A model generated the notes under the pieces. It was not told where the DNA came from. It made no database searches and was given only the letters and a program-made list of their open reading frames with translations. The translations under genes and the position numbers were made by a program. A stretch of DNA of 64,000 nt from an alpha proteobacterium U9-1i. GTDB taxonomy: Bacteria; Pseudomonadota; Alphaproteobacteria; Caulobacterales; Aquidulcibacteraceae. Positions 52,014 through 61,077 of this stretch are shown in pieces (position 1 is the stretch's first letter; each line of letters starts with the position of its first letter). The DNA lies in contig BBSY01000002.1 in NCBI GenBank assembly GCA_000974665.1, positions 930,001 through 994,000 on the forward strand. Direction: 5' to 3'.

Positions 52014-53015
52014 CTAAATCGAAACGACGACTTTTCCGAACTGCCGTCCCTCATCGAGGTAGATCATCGCTTCTGTCGTTTCCTGCAACGAGAAGCTTTT
52101 GTCGATCACGGGCTTCAAGCCGTTTGCGGCGACGAAGTCGAGCATAGCGGCGAAGTCAGTCAGATCGCCCATGGCCGTGCCGTAAAGCGTCGCGTGCTTC
52201 AAAAACAGCTCAGGCGCGTTTACCTGAAATTGCGCCCCGCCGGTTGAGCCGTACACCACCACGCGCCCGCCCAGCTTCACCGCGCGCATATAGCCCGCAT
52301 AGCCAGCCACCGGCGCGCCGTCGAACACCACGTCAATGCCGCCGCTGGCGTCTGCAAGCTCCTTACGCCAAGTGTCACTCCGATAATTGAAGCCTGCCTT
52401 GGCGCCATGCGCGCACGCGCGCGCGATCGTGTCGTCGCTGCCGCTCGTGACGTAGACATGTGCGCCTAACGCACGCGCGAGGAGGATCGCGATGGTTGCG
52501 ACGCCCCCGCCGGCGCCAGTGATGAGAACGCTCTCGCCCGATTGCAGCGCGGCTTTGCCGATAAGGCCGCGCCATGCTGTCAGCGCCGTGGTGGGCAGCG
52601 CCGCCGCCTCTTCGAAAGACAATGTCGCGGGCTTCGGGAAAACGTTCTCCGCCGGAACGCAAATGTATTCGGCCACCGTGCCGGGGCCGGGCATGCCCAG
52701 CAGACCGAATGACTTGGAGGGAAAACGCCGATCGGCGCCCCAATCGAGCCCAGGGTAAATCACCACCTCGCGTCCGAGGAGGTCAGCATTCACGCCTTCG
52801 CCAACGTCATCGACAATCCCCGCGCCATCTGCGCCCATTGTGCAGGGCAGAGTGAGCTTCGGATATTGCCCGCGGCTGATCCACAGTTCGCGATGATTGA
52901 GTGACGCCGCTTTTACCGCGACGCGCACTTCGCCCTTTGCCGGCTTTGGGTCGGGATGATCGGTCAGTTGCGCGCTGGCCGGGCCGTCAGCGGTGAGAAG
53001 GGTGAGTGCTTTCAT
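52014..53015 (-). CDS. medium-chain dehydrogenase/reductase (quinone oxidoreductase-like)
   Basis: 333 residues from ATG 53015. GroES-like N-terminal domain (MKALTLLTADGPASAQL, SLNHRELWISRGQYP, MGADGAGIVDDVGEGV) and Rossmann domain with GAGGGVATIAILLARALGAHVYVTSGSD. The structural zinc Cys cluster of zinc alcohol dehydrogenases is absent, so it fits the zinc-free quinone/enoyl reductase branch using NADPH. Its ATG overlaps the stop of the short MaoC protein. Confidence 0.88.
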   Translation of the reverse strand: MKALTLLTADGPASAQLTDHPDPKPAKGEVRVAVKAASLNHRELWISRGQYPKLTLPCTMGADGAGIVDDVGEGVNADLLGREVVIYPGLDWGADRRFPSKSFGLLGMPGPGTVAEYICVPAENVFPKPATLSFEEAAALPTTALTAWRGLIGKAALQSGESVLITGAGGGVATIAILLARALGAHVYVTSGSDDTIARACAHGAKAGFNYRSDTWRKELADASGGIDVVFDGAPVAGYAGYMRAVKLGGRVVVYGSTGGAQFQVNAPELFLKHATLYGTAMGDLTDFAAMLDFVAANGLKPVIDKSFSLQETTEAMIYLDEGRQFGKVVVSI

Positions 53016-53407
53016 GGGGCGCCGTCCGGTGTAGGCGCGCAGACCGCCGCGCCGATTATGGCCTTCACGCCATCGTCCAGTGTGAGCGAGAACTTGCACT
53101 GGGCGTGATCGCCCTCCACGCTCGTGACGGCGCCGCTTGCTTCGACAACATCGCCCGCGCGAACATTGCCGGTGAAGGTGGCTTCCAGCGCTCGAATCTC
53201 GAGGCCGTTGCCCTCAAGCATGTTCAGGACGTAGGCGAGATTGGCGGGGCCTTGGTTGATCACCCGTTCTCCCAGCCCGGCGGCCCTAACAGCGCTCGCG
53301 TCGAGATGGATTGGATTAGGATCGTTCAAAACCTCCGCGAGCACGCGCATCGCATTCGCGTCGATCGGGCCAAAAGCCCAGGAGTTCAGCACGTCGTTGG
53401 CCTTCAT
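53012..53407 (-). CDS. MaoC-like hydratase, short subunit A
   Basis: 131 residues from ATG 53407. Hot-dog fold with hydratase-2 motif NDPNPIHLDASAVRAAGLGERVINQGP (D-x-x-N-P-x-H-x-D retained) and ATFTGNVRAGDVVEASG. The gene overlaps its partner at both ends (ATGA). Two adjacent half-size MaoC proteins suggest a heterodimeric enoyl-CoA hydratase of the kind used in steroid side-chain breakdown. Confidence 0.85.
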   Translation of the reverse strand: MKANDVLNSWAFGPIDANAMRVLAEVLNDPNPIHLDASAVRAAGLGERVINQGPANLAYVLNMLEGNGLEIRALEATFTGNVRAGDVVEASGAVTSVEGDHAQCKFSLTLDDGVKAIIGAAVCAPTPDGAP

Positions 53408-53838
53408 GACGCGGCCTTTCGCGGAAGCATCCACGCGTTGACGCATTCGGCGATCTGGTCGCCGCTCGGCGTCGCCAACCGCAAGGCGAACTCGAACAGG
53501 TCAGCGGCGCCAAACGTACGGCTGGGTTTGCGGGTGAGCCCGATAATCTCGCCGCTGACGACATAATCCGTGTCGGTTCTGATCGGCTGATGAAAAACCG
53601 CGCGCGTGCTCACCATCAGTGGCCCATCGGCGGGATCGAACTGGCAGAGATCGAACAGGTCGCCGACCGTGACGCCCATCCCGTTTTGGGTGGCGATGTA
53701 GAAGAAGATCGGATGCGCGCGCCCGTGCCGTGGCGCCGCGCCTACCGCTCCGCACACGGCTTCGTTCTCCGCTGTGGAAATGCGATACGGCCCGCCGGGC
53801 AGTTTATACGGAACGGCGAAAGGCGGTGAATGGGCCAT
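53404..53838 (-). CDS. MaoC-like hydratase, short subunit B (FAS1-type N-terminal domain)
   Basis: 144 residues from ATG 53838, which overlaps the stop of the acyl-CoA dehydrogenase (TGATG). Hot-dog fold of the MaoC_N type: HPIFFYIATQNGMGVTVGDLF, GPLMVSTRAVFHQPIRTDTDYVVSGEI, RTFGAADLFEFALRL. It lacks the catalytic D-x-x-N-P-x-H motif, so it is likely the structural or substrate-binding partner of the next gene's product. Confidence 0.8.
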   Translation of the reverse strand: MAHSPPFAVPYKLPGGPYRISTAENEAVCGAVGAAPRHGRAHPIFFYIATQNGMGVTVGDLFDLCQFDPADGPLMVSTRAVFHQPIRTDTDYVVSGEIIGLTRKPSRTFGAADLFEFALRLATPSGDQIAECVNAWMLPRKAAS

Positions 53839-55004
53839 CAAAACGACCGCGGCAATCCCATGCTCTCGGCGATGCTGTTGCGCGCCATCTCGTTGCTGAT
53901 CGGTCCGATGCGCCAGAGGCGAGCATCTCGCCAATAGCGCTGCATGTCGGTTTCCGCCGAATAGCCCATGCCGCCGAAGATCTGAATTCCGTGGTCGGCG
54001 GCTTTGACGGCCGCGTCCGATGCGAGCACTTTCAGCATGCTCGCTTCGGTGCCGCACGGCCGTCCGGTCGATTGCAGCCAGGCGGTGTAGTTGAGCATGA
54101 GCTCGACGGATTGGCGCCAAATCGCGATGTCGGCGACATAGTGCTGAAGCGATTGGAAGCGCCCGATCGGGCCGCCAAAGGCTTCGCGCACTTTCATGTA
54201 CTCAAGCGCGTCTTCGAGCACGCCATCGAGCACGCCGCAACAGAACGCGGCGACCATGATTCGTTCGTTGTTGAGCGTGGGCAGCAATGTGTACCACGCT
54301 GCGCCCGGTTCGCCCAAGACGGCCTCGTCCGGTACAAAAACATTGTTCATGTACACCGAGCAGGAGCCCATCGATCGCATGCCGAGCTTCGCAAGCGGTG
54401 TGATTTTCAGCCCTTCGGTGTCCTTGGTGGGAATGAAGAACAGCGTTAGGCCTTGGTGCCGTTTCGCGACGTCCTTGTCGCTACGTGCGAGCACAAGCAG
54501 GTAGTCCGCGACATGAGCCGACGATGACCAAATCTTCTCGCCACTTATGCGCCAGCCGTTCCCGGCGCGCACAGCGCTGGTGCGCATGGCGCCCAAAACA
54601 TCGGTGCCGCCGCCCGGCTCCGTAAAAGCGATGGCCGCGCGCAGTTTGCCCGCCGCGATTTGCGGCAAGTAGCGCTCCTTCTGCGCTTCCGAGCCGTAAA
54701 CGCCGATCGATTTTCCGCCCGCAAAGGAGGTTATGCCCCAGATCCAAGCCAGCCCCCCCAGGGACCGCGCCAGACCACGCGCCAACAGCATCTGCATAAC
54801 GACGTCGCCGCCTTGCCCGCCGTATTTCTCATCGATGCCAATACCGTGAAAGCCGGCCGCGGTGAATTTGTCCCAAAGCGCGAAGGGGTACTCCCATTCG
54901 TCACGCTCAAGTTCGCGGGCCCAGTGTTTCGGTGTCTCCACCTCCACCCAGCGGTGCACCATGTCACGGAAGGCCCGATGCTCTTCCGACAACTCGAAAT
55001 CCAT
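53838..55004 (-). CDS. acyl-CoA dehydrogenase (divergent type)
   Basis: 388 residues from ATG 55004 (MDFELSEEHRAFRDMV). AIAFTEPGGGTDVLGAMRT, WRISGEKIWSSSAHVADYLLV, GIQIFGGMGYSAETDMQRYWRDARLWRIGPISNEMARN. The C-terminal RIGPISNEMARN replaces the usual GGTSEI, as in one branch of FadE-like dehydrogenases. It lies 71 bp downstream of the Old Yellow Enzyme gene; the gap contains no clear terminator. Confidence 0.9.
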   Translation of the reverse strand: MDFELSEEHRAFRDMVHRWVEVETPKHWARELERDEWEYPFALWDKFTAAGFHGIGIDEKYGGQGGDVVMQMLLARGLARSLGGLAWIWGITSFAGGKSIGVYGSEAQKERYLPQIAAGKLRAAIAFTEPGGGTDVLGAMRTSAVRAGNGWRISGEKIWSSSAHVADYLLVLARSDKDVAKRHQGLTLFFIPTKDTEGLKITPLAKLGMRSMGSCSVYMNNVFVPDEAVLGEPGAAWYTLLPTLNNERIMVAAFCCGVLDGVLEDALEYMKVREAFGGPIGRFQSLQHYVADIAIWRQSVELMLNYTAWLQSTGRPCGTEASMLKVLASDAAVKAADHGIQIFGGMGYSAETDMQRYWRDARLWRIGPISNEMARNSIAESMGLPRSF

Positions 55005-55075
55005 AGATGGCTCCGCTTTCCTTGAGCTCAAGGATCGGGGGGAGGGCGCCTGCCAACACCTACCGGACGGCAGGC

Positions 55076-56182
55076 CTAGACCAGCGTGTCCAACGCGCTC
55101 CGATCAAAGGGCTTCAGGTCCGAGAACCTGCCCTCCTTGATCTTCAGCGCCCATTCCGCGTCGGCGATCATGACGCGACCGACCGCGACCATGTCGAACT
55201 CTCCCTTGCTCAGGCGTTCCAGTAGGCCATCGAGGCTTGCAGGGGTTGAGCTGCCGCCCTCGTAAAGGTCGGACATGAATTCGCCTGTGAGCCCGACGCT
55301 GCCCACCGTGATCACGTGTTTGCCGGTGAGTTGTTTGGTCCAGCCTGCAAGATTGAGCGGTGAGCCTTCGAACTCAGGTTCCCAGAAGCGCCGTTGCGAG
55401 CAATGGAAAACATCGACTCCAGCGGCGGAAAGCGGTGCGAGGAAGGCGCCCAATTCTCGCGGGTTGGACGCCAACTTCGCCGTGTAATCCTGTTGTTTCC
55501 ATTGCGAGTAGCGGAACACGATTGGAAATCCGGGGCCGGTCTCGCGCCTGATCGCCTCCACCACCTCCACCGCGAACCGCGTGCGCTGGACAAGATCGCC
55601 GCCATACTCGTCGTCGCGCAGGTTCAACTCACCCCAGAAGAACTGATCGATCAGATAGCCGTGCGCAGCGTGAATTTCGACGCCGTCAAAGCCAATCGCT
55701 TGAGCCGCGCCCGCCGCTTCGGCGTAGGCCCGCACAACGGCCTGAATTTCGGCCTTGGTCATTGGTTCGGCAATCTTCTTGCCGGGCTTGCGCATCCCGG
55801 ACGGTCCAGCGGCCGGCAGTTCGACATTAGGAACATTGCCCTCGCGCGGCCGCATCAGCCCCACATGCCAGATTTGCGGCATGATCCGCCCGCCCGCACC
55901 GTGGACTTCGTCCAGAACACGTCGCCACCCTGTGAGCGCTTCGCCATGAAAACGCGGCGTGTCGCCATGTTGCGACGCGACAGGATGATCGATCGTCGTT
56001 CCTTCGGTGATGATCAGTCCGCAATGATTTTCCGCGCGTCGCCGATAATAGGCGGCCACGTCCGGACCCGGTATTCCGTTCGGCGACCGCCAGCGCGTCA
56101 TCGGCGCCATGACGATCCGGTTCGGGAGGGTGAGGCCGCCGATTTGAAGCGGCTCAAACAACGGGGCGGTGGATAGGGTCAA
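55076..56182 (-). CDS. NADH:flavin oxidoreductase (Old Yellow Enzyme family)
   Basis: 368 residues; the only usable in-frame start is TTG 56182. FMN barrel motifs: NRIVMAPMTRWRSPNG, GLIITEGTTI, GFDGVEIHAAHGYLIDQFFWGELN with the His-x-x-His active-site pair, and FDMVAVGRVMIADAEW for the phosphate. It reduces activated C=C bonds, for example of 2,4-dienoyl-CoA or cyclic enones. It heads the 11-gene minus operon. An ATG at 56199 opens a 6-codon frame whose TGA overlaps this TTG. Confidence 0.88.
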   Translation of the reverse strand: MTLSTAPLFEPLQIGGLTLPNRIVMAPMTRWRSPNGIPGPDVAAYYRRRAENHCGLIITEGTTIDHPVASQHGDTPRFHGEALTGWRRVLDEVHGAGGRIMPQIWHVGLMRPREGNVPNVELPAAGPSGMRKPGKKIAEPMTKAEIQAVVRAYAEAAGAAQAIGFDGVEIHAAHGYLIDQFFWGELNLRDDEYGGDLVQRTRFAVEVVEAIRRETGPGFPIVFRYSQWKQQDYTAKLASNPRELGAFLAPLSAAGVDVFHCSQRRFWEPEFEGSPLNLAGWTKQLTGKHVITVGSVGLTGEFMSDLYEGGSSTPASLDGLLERLSKGEFDMVAVGRVMIADAEWALKIKEGRFSDLKPFDRSALDTLV

Positions 56183-56233
56183 CGCATCGACGCTTTCATT
56201 GAGCGCAATAAGCTCTCGCTCCGGTCTGCCTCG

Positions 56234-56249
56234 CCTATCCTGGGATAGG
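56234..56249. promoter_or_regulatory. palindromic box 3 in the divergent promoter
   Basis: CCTATC-CTGG-GATAGG, part of an 18-bp perfect dyad GCCTATCC-TG-GGATAGGC (56233-56250). It ends 34 nt before the ATG at 56284 on the plus strand and also lies 34 nt before the minus-strand ATG at 56199. It is centred in the 101-bp divergent region between the Old Yellow Enzyme and carboxylase operons. Confidence 0.82.
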
Positions 56250-56283
56250 CTTTCCCATCGGCATCTCGCGCTTAGGTCCTACC

Positions 56284-57849
56284 ATGGCCAAAAGCGTGCC
56301 CCCCGTTTCCTGGACGAGCAAGCTTGCCGACCTGGACGCGCGGCAAGAAAAGGCCCGCGCGATGGGTGGCGAGACCGGCCTCGCGCGCCATCGGGCGTCC
56401 GGCCGGTTGCCGGTCCGCGAGCGCATTGAGCGGCTGATCGATCCAGGATCTTGGTTCGAACTGGGGGCGCTCGGCCTGCCGGAGCTTCGGACGGATCGCC
56501 ACGTCCCCGGCGACGGGGTTGTCACCGGCTTTGCGATGCTCGACGGACGTCGTGTCGGCGTGGTCGGTATCGATTCAAGCGTGCTTGCGGGCACCACGGC
56601 GCCAACGTCGATGCGTAAGCAGGGACGCTTGATTGAGCGCGCGCAGGATTGTGGCTTGCCGATCGTGCTCCTGTGCGACGCCGACGGCGGCCGCATCCCC
56701 GATATCATGGGCTGGCGCTTCTCGCACCTCCCGCTCGACTTCGACACGTTCATCAAGCCACGCGCCAATCAGGCGCCGACACCGCGTGCCGCGGCGATCC
56801 TAGGGCCGTCCTACGGCGATTCCGCGCTGCACGCTTCGACAGCGCATTTCGTCGTTATGGTGCGTTCTGGCGCGGTGGCGCTCTCCGGTCCGTCCGTCGT
56901 CGCAAACGCGATCAGCGAAGAGGTGACCGACGCTGAGCTCGGCGGGCCTGAGGCGGCGCAGGCGGTCGGCAACGCGCACATGGCCGTTGAAACCGAAGAC
57001 GACGCCTTTGCCGCAGTGGCTGCCTTCCTGTCCTACCTCCCCGCCAACGCCGCGCTGCCGGCGCCGCTCGCCGCGGCAAGGCCGCCGTCAGTTTCGCCCG
57101 ATCAACTCACGCGCATCGTCCCGCTCGATCCTCGCACAGGCTACGACATGCGCGCCGTGATCGACGCGATCGTGGACGAGGCCACCGTGCTTCCGTGGGG
57201 CGCGGGCTGGGGGCAAAGCCTGATCACGGCGCTGGCGCGGATCGAAGGTCACCCCGTGGGCATCGTCGCCAATCAACCGCTTGTACGGGCTGGCGCGCTG
57301 GATCCGGCGGCGTTGGCGAAGCAGCGCGACTTCGTCGATCTCTGCGACACGTTCAATCTGCCGCTGGTGTTTTTGCAGGACGTGCCGGGTCTGATGATCG
57401 GCAGTCAGGCTGAGCGCGGCGGCATTCTCAAAGGTTATGAAAAGCTGGTGGCGCGCATCACCGAAGCGCGCGTGCCGAAAGTTGGAATTGTGCTGCGCAA
57501 AGCTTACGGCGGCGGCCATTTCGCAATGGGCGGCCGCCCCACGCATCCGCATTTCCTGTTCGCTTGGCCAAGCGCTGAAATGGGCTTCATGGCCCCGGAC
57601 ACAGGCGTGCAGACGGTTTATCGCCGCAAGCTTGAGCAAGTGCGTGCTGAGCAGGGTGACGCCGCGGCCGACGAACTTGCCGCGGTGATGGTGGCGGAAT
57701 GGACCACGGAGAGTGAGCCATGGGAGGCCGCGGCACATCTCGCTTTGGATGATGTCATCGCGCCGGCGCAAACGCGCCGCGTGATCGCGGAAAGTCTGGC
57801 GATCGCATGGGGAGAGCGGCCCGCGCGCGTCGCGAGACCGTGGCCATGA
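56284..57849 (+). CDS. acyl-CoA carboxylase carboxyltransferase (beta) subunit
   Basis: 521 residues, two crotonase-like halves: N-terminal RLPVRERIERLIDPGSWFELGAL and GVVTGFAMLDGRRVGVVGIDSSV; C-terminal FLQDVPGLMIGSQAERGGILKGYEKLVARITEARVPKVGIVLRKAYGGGHFAMGG, the biotin/CoA site of carboxyltransferases. It transfers CO2 from carboxybiotin to an acyl-CoA; the partner alpha subunit is at 61058-62812. Substrate could be methylcrotonyl-, geranyl- or propionyl-like. First gene of a four-gene operon. Confidence 0.9.
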   Translation: MAKSVPPVSWTSKLADLDARQEKARAMGGETGLARHRASGRLPVRERIERLIDPGSWFELGALGLPELRTDRHVPGDGVVTGFAMLDGRRVGVVGIDSSVLAGTTAPTSMRKQGRLIERAQDCGLPIVLLCDADGGRIPDIMGWRFSHLPLDFDTFIKPRANQAPTPRAAAILGPSYGDSALHASTAHFVVMVRSGAVALSGPSVVANAISEEVTDAELGGPEAAQAVGNAHMAVETEDDAFAAVAAFLSYLPANAALPAPLAAARPPSVSPDQLTRIVPLDPRTGYDMRAVIDAIVDEATVLPWGAGWGQSLITALARIEGHPVGIVANQPLVRAGALDPAALAKQRDFVDLCDTFNLPLVFLQDVPGLMIGSQAERGGILKGYEKLVARITEARVPKVGIVLRKAYGGGHFAMGGRPTHPHFLFAWPSAEMGFMAPDTGVQTVYRRKLEQVRAEQGDAAADELAAVMVAEWTTESEPWEAAAHLALDDVIAPAQTRRVIAESLAIAWGERPARVARPWP

Positions 57850-58631
57850 GCGCCAGTATGTTGCTTGTGAGCCGCGAGGGCGCGACCGCGACGCTCACAC
57901 TCTCGCGTCCCGAAAAGCGAAATTCGCTGACGCGCGAGTTCTGGGCGGAGATGCGTGCCTGTTTGAGCGCACTCGAGAATGACGGAGAAACGCGCACCGT
58001 CATCATCACCGGCGCCGGCGACACCACTTTTTGCGCCGGCGGAGATATCGCCAGCTTCAAGGCCCTCAAGGATGAAGCCGAGCGCAGGGCCTTCCAAATT
58101 GACGCGATGGCGACGTTCACCGCCATCGAGCAAACCCCACTGGTGGTTATCGCAGCGATTAATGGCCTCGCGTTCGGCGGCGGCTGCGAGCTTGCGCTGG
58201 CTTGCGACATTGTCGTTGCCGCCGACCACGCCCAATTCGCCATGCCGGAAGCCGCGCTGGGGCTCACGCCTGGTTTCGGCGTGCTGCGTGCGCCCGATGT
58301 GATTGGCCGGCACTGGACCAAGTTGATGGTGTTCGCCGGCGAAAGAATTTCGGCTGCGCGAGCGCTTGAGATTGGGCTCGTTCAAATCGTGACGCCGGCA
58401 GATGGCCTGATGGCGCGCGCTAAAGAGATCGCCGCGCGTGTCGCTGCCTCCGGGCCGCAGGCGCAGGCCGTCGGCAAGCAACTCATCAATCGTGAGATTG
58501 ACGCGAGCGGCGTCGATCATTCCGTTGATCTGCTCACGATGCTTCAAGGTTCAAGCGAATCCGCAGAGGGCGTCGCCGCGTTTCTCGAGCGGCGTAAGCC
58601 CAACTTTACGAAGGGCGTGAGGCGCCCATGA
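57846..58631 (+). CDS. enoyl-CoA hydratase/isomerase
   Basis: 261 residues from ATG 57846, overlapping the carboxylase stop (ATGA). Crotonase motifs: RPEKRNSLTREFWAEM, AGGDIASFKAL (oxyanion loop), GLAFGGGCELALACDIVVAA, MPEAALGLTPGFG with the first catalytic Glu position. It may hydrate the carboxylated enoyl-CoA, as LiuC/AtuE do in leucine and terpene pathways (inference from the neighbours). Confidence 0.9.
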   Translation: MSASMLLVSREGATATLTLSRPEKRNSLTREFWAEMRACLSALENDGETRTVIITGAGDTTFCAGGDIASFKALKDEAERRAFQIDAMATFTAIEQTPLVVIAAINGLAFGGGCELALACDIVVAADHAQFAMPEAALGLTPGFGVLRAPDVIGRHWTKLMVFAGERISAARALEIGLVQIVTPADGLMARAKEIAARVAASGPQAQAVGKQLINREIDASGVDHSVDLLTMLQGSSESAEGVAAFLERRKPNFTKGVRRP

Positions 58632-59425
58632 ATCCCTTCGTCTCGATCATGCGCCGCTACTGCACCAATTACGTGAATTGCCACGATTTCAGCGTGCTGC
58701 CCCAGATCATGGTGGATGATTATGGGCTTAGCATGGGTGAGCACGTCCTGCGCGGACGCGATACCCAATACCTGAACGCAGCCCGCATCCAGATGACGGA
58801 CATCTCCGGCATGCTGCTCACCGTGCATGAGATCGTCACCAACGGCGAGCGCTTGGCGATGCGCTTTTCCGAGCATGGCGCGTCGCGTCGCAACCACGGC
58901 AAGGTAGCGTCTTGGGCAGGCATTGCGCTCTACCAATGGGACGGCGAACGCCTGTTGCATTGTGCGGTCGAGCAGGATTACCGCGCCCGCAAGCGTCAAT
59001 ACGCCAACGCCGCCGCGGACTTGGTCGACACTCCCGCCGCTGCTCCGTGGGACACCGTGGCTGCGCCCGCGGATCAGGAAAGCGAACGCGTCGTTCGCGC
59101 GTGGCTCGCGGCGGGTATGCCGCGTCGGGGCGCCGTAAGCTTCGATGACGAATGGCTGGGCGTCGAGCCTGAGAGCGTTCTCGCGCCACAGGAAACAGAA
59201 GTGCTCGACCTGTTCTCCGCGGGCTCAACCGTTGCATTTCGTGTCAGGCAAGTCGGCGCGCTTGCTCCAGGTTTTCTTGATGGCGCACTCGCGGGCATAC
59301 CAGTGTTCTTGCACAGCGCCGGCATCGTAAGAACCGCGGGCGGCGGAATTGTGGGTGGGCGTATCGTGCGCGACCGCATGGGGCTTGAGCGCAGGCTTCG
59401 CAACAATATCGTGAAGGTGACGTGA
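58628..59425 (+). CDS. two-domain SnoaL/NTF2-like protein
   Basis: 265 residues. The first ~125 residues are an NTF2-like barrel (NCHDFSVLPQIMVDDYGLSMGEHVLRG, MRFSEHGASRRNHGKVASWAGIALYQWDGERL); after a linker of ~40 residues a second ~90-residue domain (LDLFSAGSTVAFRVRQVGAL, GIPVFLHSAGIVRTAGGGIVGGRIVRDRMGL) has the same kind of layout. Function is unknown; such proteins can be dehydratases or isomerases. Coupled to both neighbours (ATGA, TGATG). Confidence 0.72.
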   Translation: MNPFVSIMRRYCTNYVNCHDFSVLPQIMVDDYGLSMGEHVLRGRDTQYLNAARIQMTDISGMLLTVHEIVTNGERLAMRFSEHGASRRNHGKVASWAGIALYQWDGERLLHCAVEQDYRARKRQYANAAADLVDTPAAAPWDTVAAPADQESERVVRAWLAAGMPRRGAVSFDDEWLGVEPESVLAPQETEVLDLFSAGSTVAFRVRQVGALAPGFLDGALAGIPVFLHSAGIVRTAGGGIVGGRIVRDRMGLERRLRNNIVKVT

Positions 59426-61077
59426 TGGGCATGAAAGCGGCCGCGCATCAGCAACTCGACACATCGACAACGCTTGGCGCCTTGCTGATGCGGCAGGCGG
59501 CACGGCGCGGTGAGGCGCTGTGCGCGGCTTTCGACGCTGAAGGTGAGTTCAGTTATTCCGAAATCGCACGCCGCGCCACGCGCGCGGCGAAGGGCCTGTC
59601 AGCGCTGGGAATCGCGAAAGGTGATCGTGTCGCGATTCAAATGCCGAACTGCGTGGATTTCCTGATCGCGCACTATGCGGTGCAATTGCTGGGCGCAGTC
59701 AGCGTTCTCGTGAATGCGCGGTTTAAGACCCACGAGATGTCGCATGTTTTCCGACACTCCGGCGCGAAGGTGTTCTTCACGACCACGCTGATCGATGATC
59801 ATGTGAATTTCGCCGATCTGTTGTGGCAGACCTTGCCGGAGCTTGAAGGGGTATCGGGCGGCGCGCCTTTGACGCTTCGCGCCGCGCCCGACTTGCGGCA
59901 CGTCGTGTTGTGCGGCGCCGGCGCCCGCCCTCCGGCGATGACATTCGCCGCGCTGGAAGATGCCGGCCATGGAGTGAGCGACGCCGTTCTCGCGGGCGTC
60001 GACGAACGCAGCAACGCAGATGACATCGCCTTGATGCTCTACACCTCCGGCACGACCGCCGCGCCAAAGGGGTGCCAGCTCACGCATCGCGGCATGCTGG
60101 CGAGCTGGGCGGGTTATGCGGAGGTCGCGGGCGTCGCTGAAGGAGAGACGATTTGGGTGCCGTTGCCGTTTTTCCACGTCGGCGGCGTTGGCCCGTTCAC
60201 AGCCGCACTATCCTCCGGCGCGGCGTTCTTCACAGCCGCGCACTTCAACCCGACGAACGCGCTGGCGCAGATCAGGCGCTACAAGCCGGAGCACCTCTAT
60301 CCGGCCTTCTTCAATATCGCTCTGCCGCTCATGCGCGAACCGGACTTCAAGAAATCGGATGTTGCCGAGGCGCGCACCATGCTGTGTGTCGCGCCGAACA
60401 AAACGCAATACGTCATGCGAGAGCTAATGCCCGAACACATCGCCGTCATGCAGGTTTTCGGCATGACGGAAGCGTCCGGCATCGTCACGTTGACCCGTCC
60501 GGGCGCGTCGCTCGAGCATCGCCTAGAAACCAACGGCACGCCGCTGCCAGGCGCGGAAATCCGCATCGCCGACCCGGAAACAGGTGCGGTCCTCGGGCCG
60601 GATTCGCCGGGTGAAATTCAATTTCGGGGCGCGGGCGCGTTCCACTCCTATTATCGCGACGAGGAGGCGACGCGGCGCACCATTCTCGCCGGGGGCTGGG
60701 TCGCGACCGGTGATTACGGCAAGATCGACGCCAACGGCGCCACGCACTTCATAGGCCGCATCAAGGATATGCTGAAGGTCGGTGGCGAGAACGTTGCGGC
60801 GGCCGAAGTTGAAGCTTTCCTGAGCATGCACCCCGCGGTGAAGATGTCTCAGGTCGTCGGCAAAGCGGATGAGCGTTACGGCGAAGTGCCGGTGGCCTTT
60901 GTCGAGCTGCTGCCGGACCACGCCGCAAGCGAAAGCGAGTTGATCGAGTTCTTCGAAGGCAAGCTTGCGCGCTTCAAGACGCCGCGCCGAATTTTCTTCG
61001 TCACCGAGTGGCCGATGTCGGCGACCAAGATTCAGAAGTTCAAGCTGCGCGAACAGCTCACGCGGCTGGAGCAATAG
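59425..61077 (+). CDS. acyl-CoA synthetase (AMP-forming)
   Basis: 550 residues from ATG 59425. MLYTSGTTAAPKGCQLTH phosphate loop, VFGMTEASG, hinge ATGDYGKIDANGATHFIGRIKDMLKVGGENV, and catalytic Lys in ATKIQKFKLRE. Of the medium-chain/crotonobetaine-like ligase type. It is the last gene of the carboxylase operon, and its 3' end overlaps by 20 bp the convergent biotin carboxylase gene. Confidence 0.92.
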   Translation: MGMKAAAHQQLDTSTTLGALLMRQAARRGEALCAAFDAEGEFSYSEIARRATRAAKGLSALGIAKGDRVAIQMPNCVDFLIAHYAVQLLGAVSVLVNARFKTHEMSHVFRHSGAKVFFTTTLIDDHVNFADLLWQTLPELEGVSGGAPLTLRAAPDLRHVVLCGAGARPPAMTFAALEDAGHGVSDAVLAGVDERSNADDIALMLYTSGTTAAPKGCQLTHRGMLASWAGYAEVAGVAEGETIWVPLPFFHVGGVGPFTAALSSGAAFFTAAHFNPTNALAQIRRYKPEHLYPAFFNIALPLMREPDFKKSDVAEARTMLCVAPNKTQYVMRELMPEHIAVMQVFGMTEASGIVTLTRPGASLEHRLETNGTPLPGAEIRIADPETGAVLGPDSPGEIQFRGAGAFHSYYRDEEATRRTILAGGWVATGDYGKIDANGATHFIGRIKDMLKVGGENVAAAEVEAFLSMHPAVKMSQVVGKADERYGEVPVAFVELLPDHAASESELIEFFEGKLARFKTPRRIFFVTEWPMSATKIQKFKLREQLTRLEQ

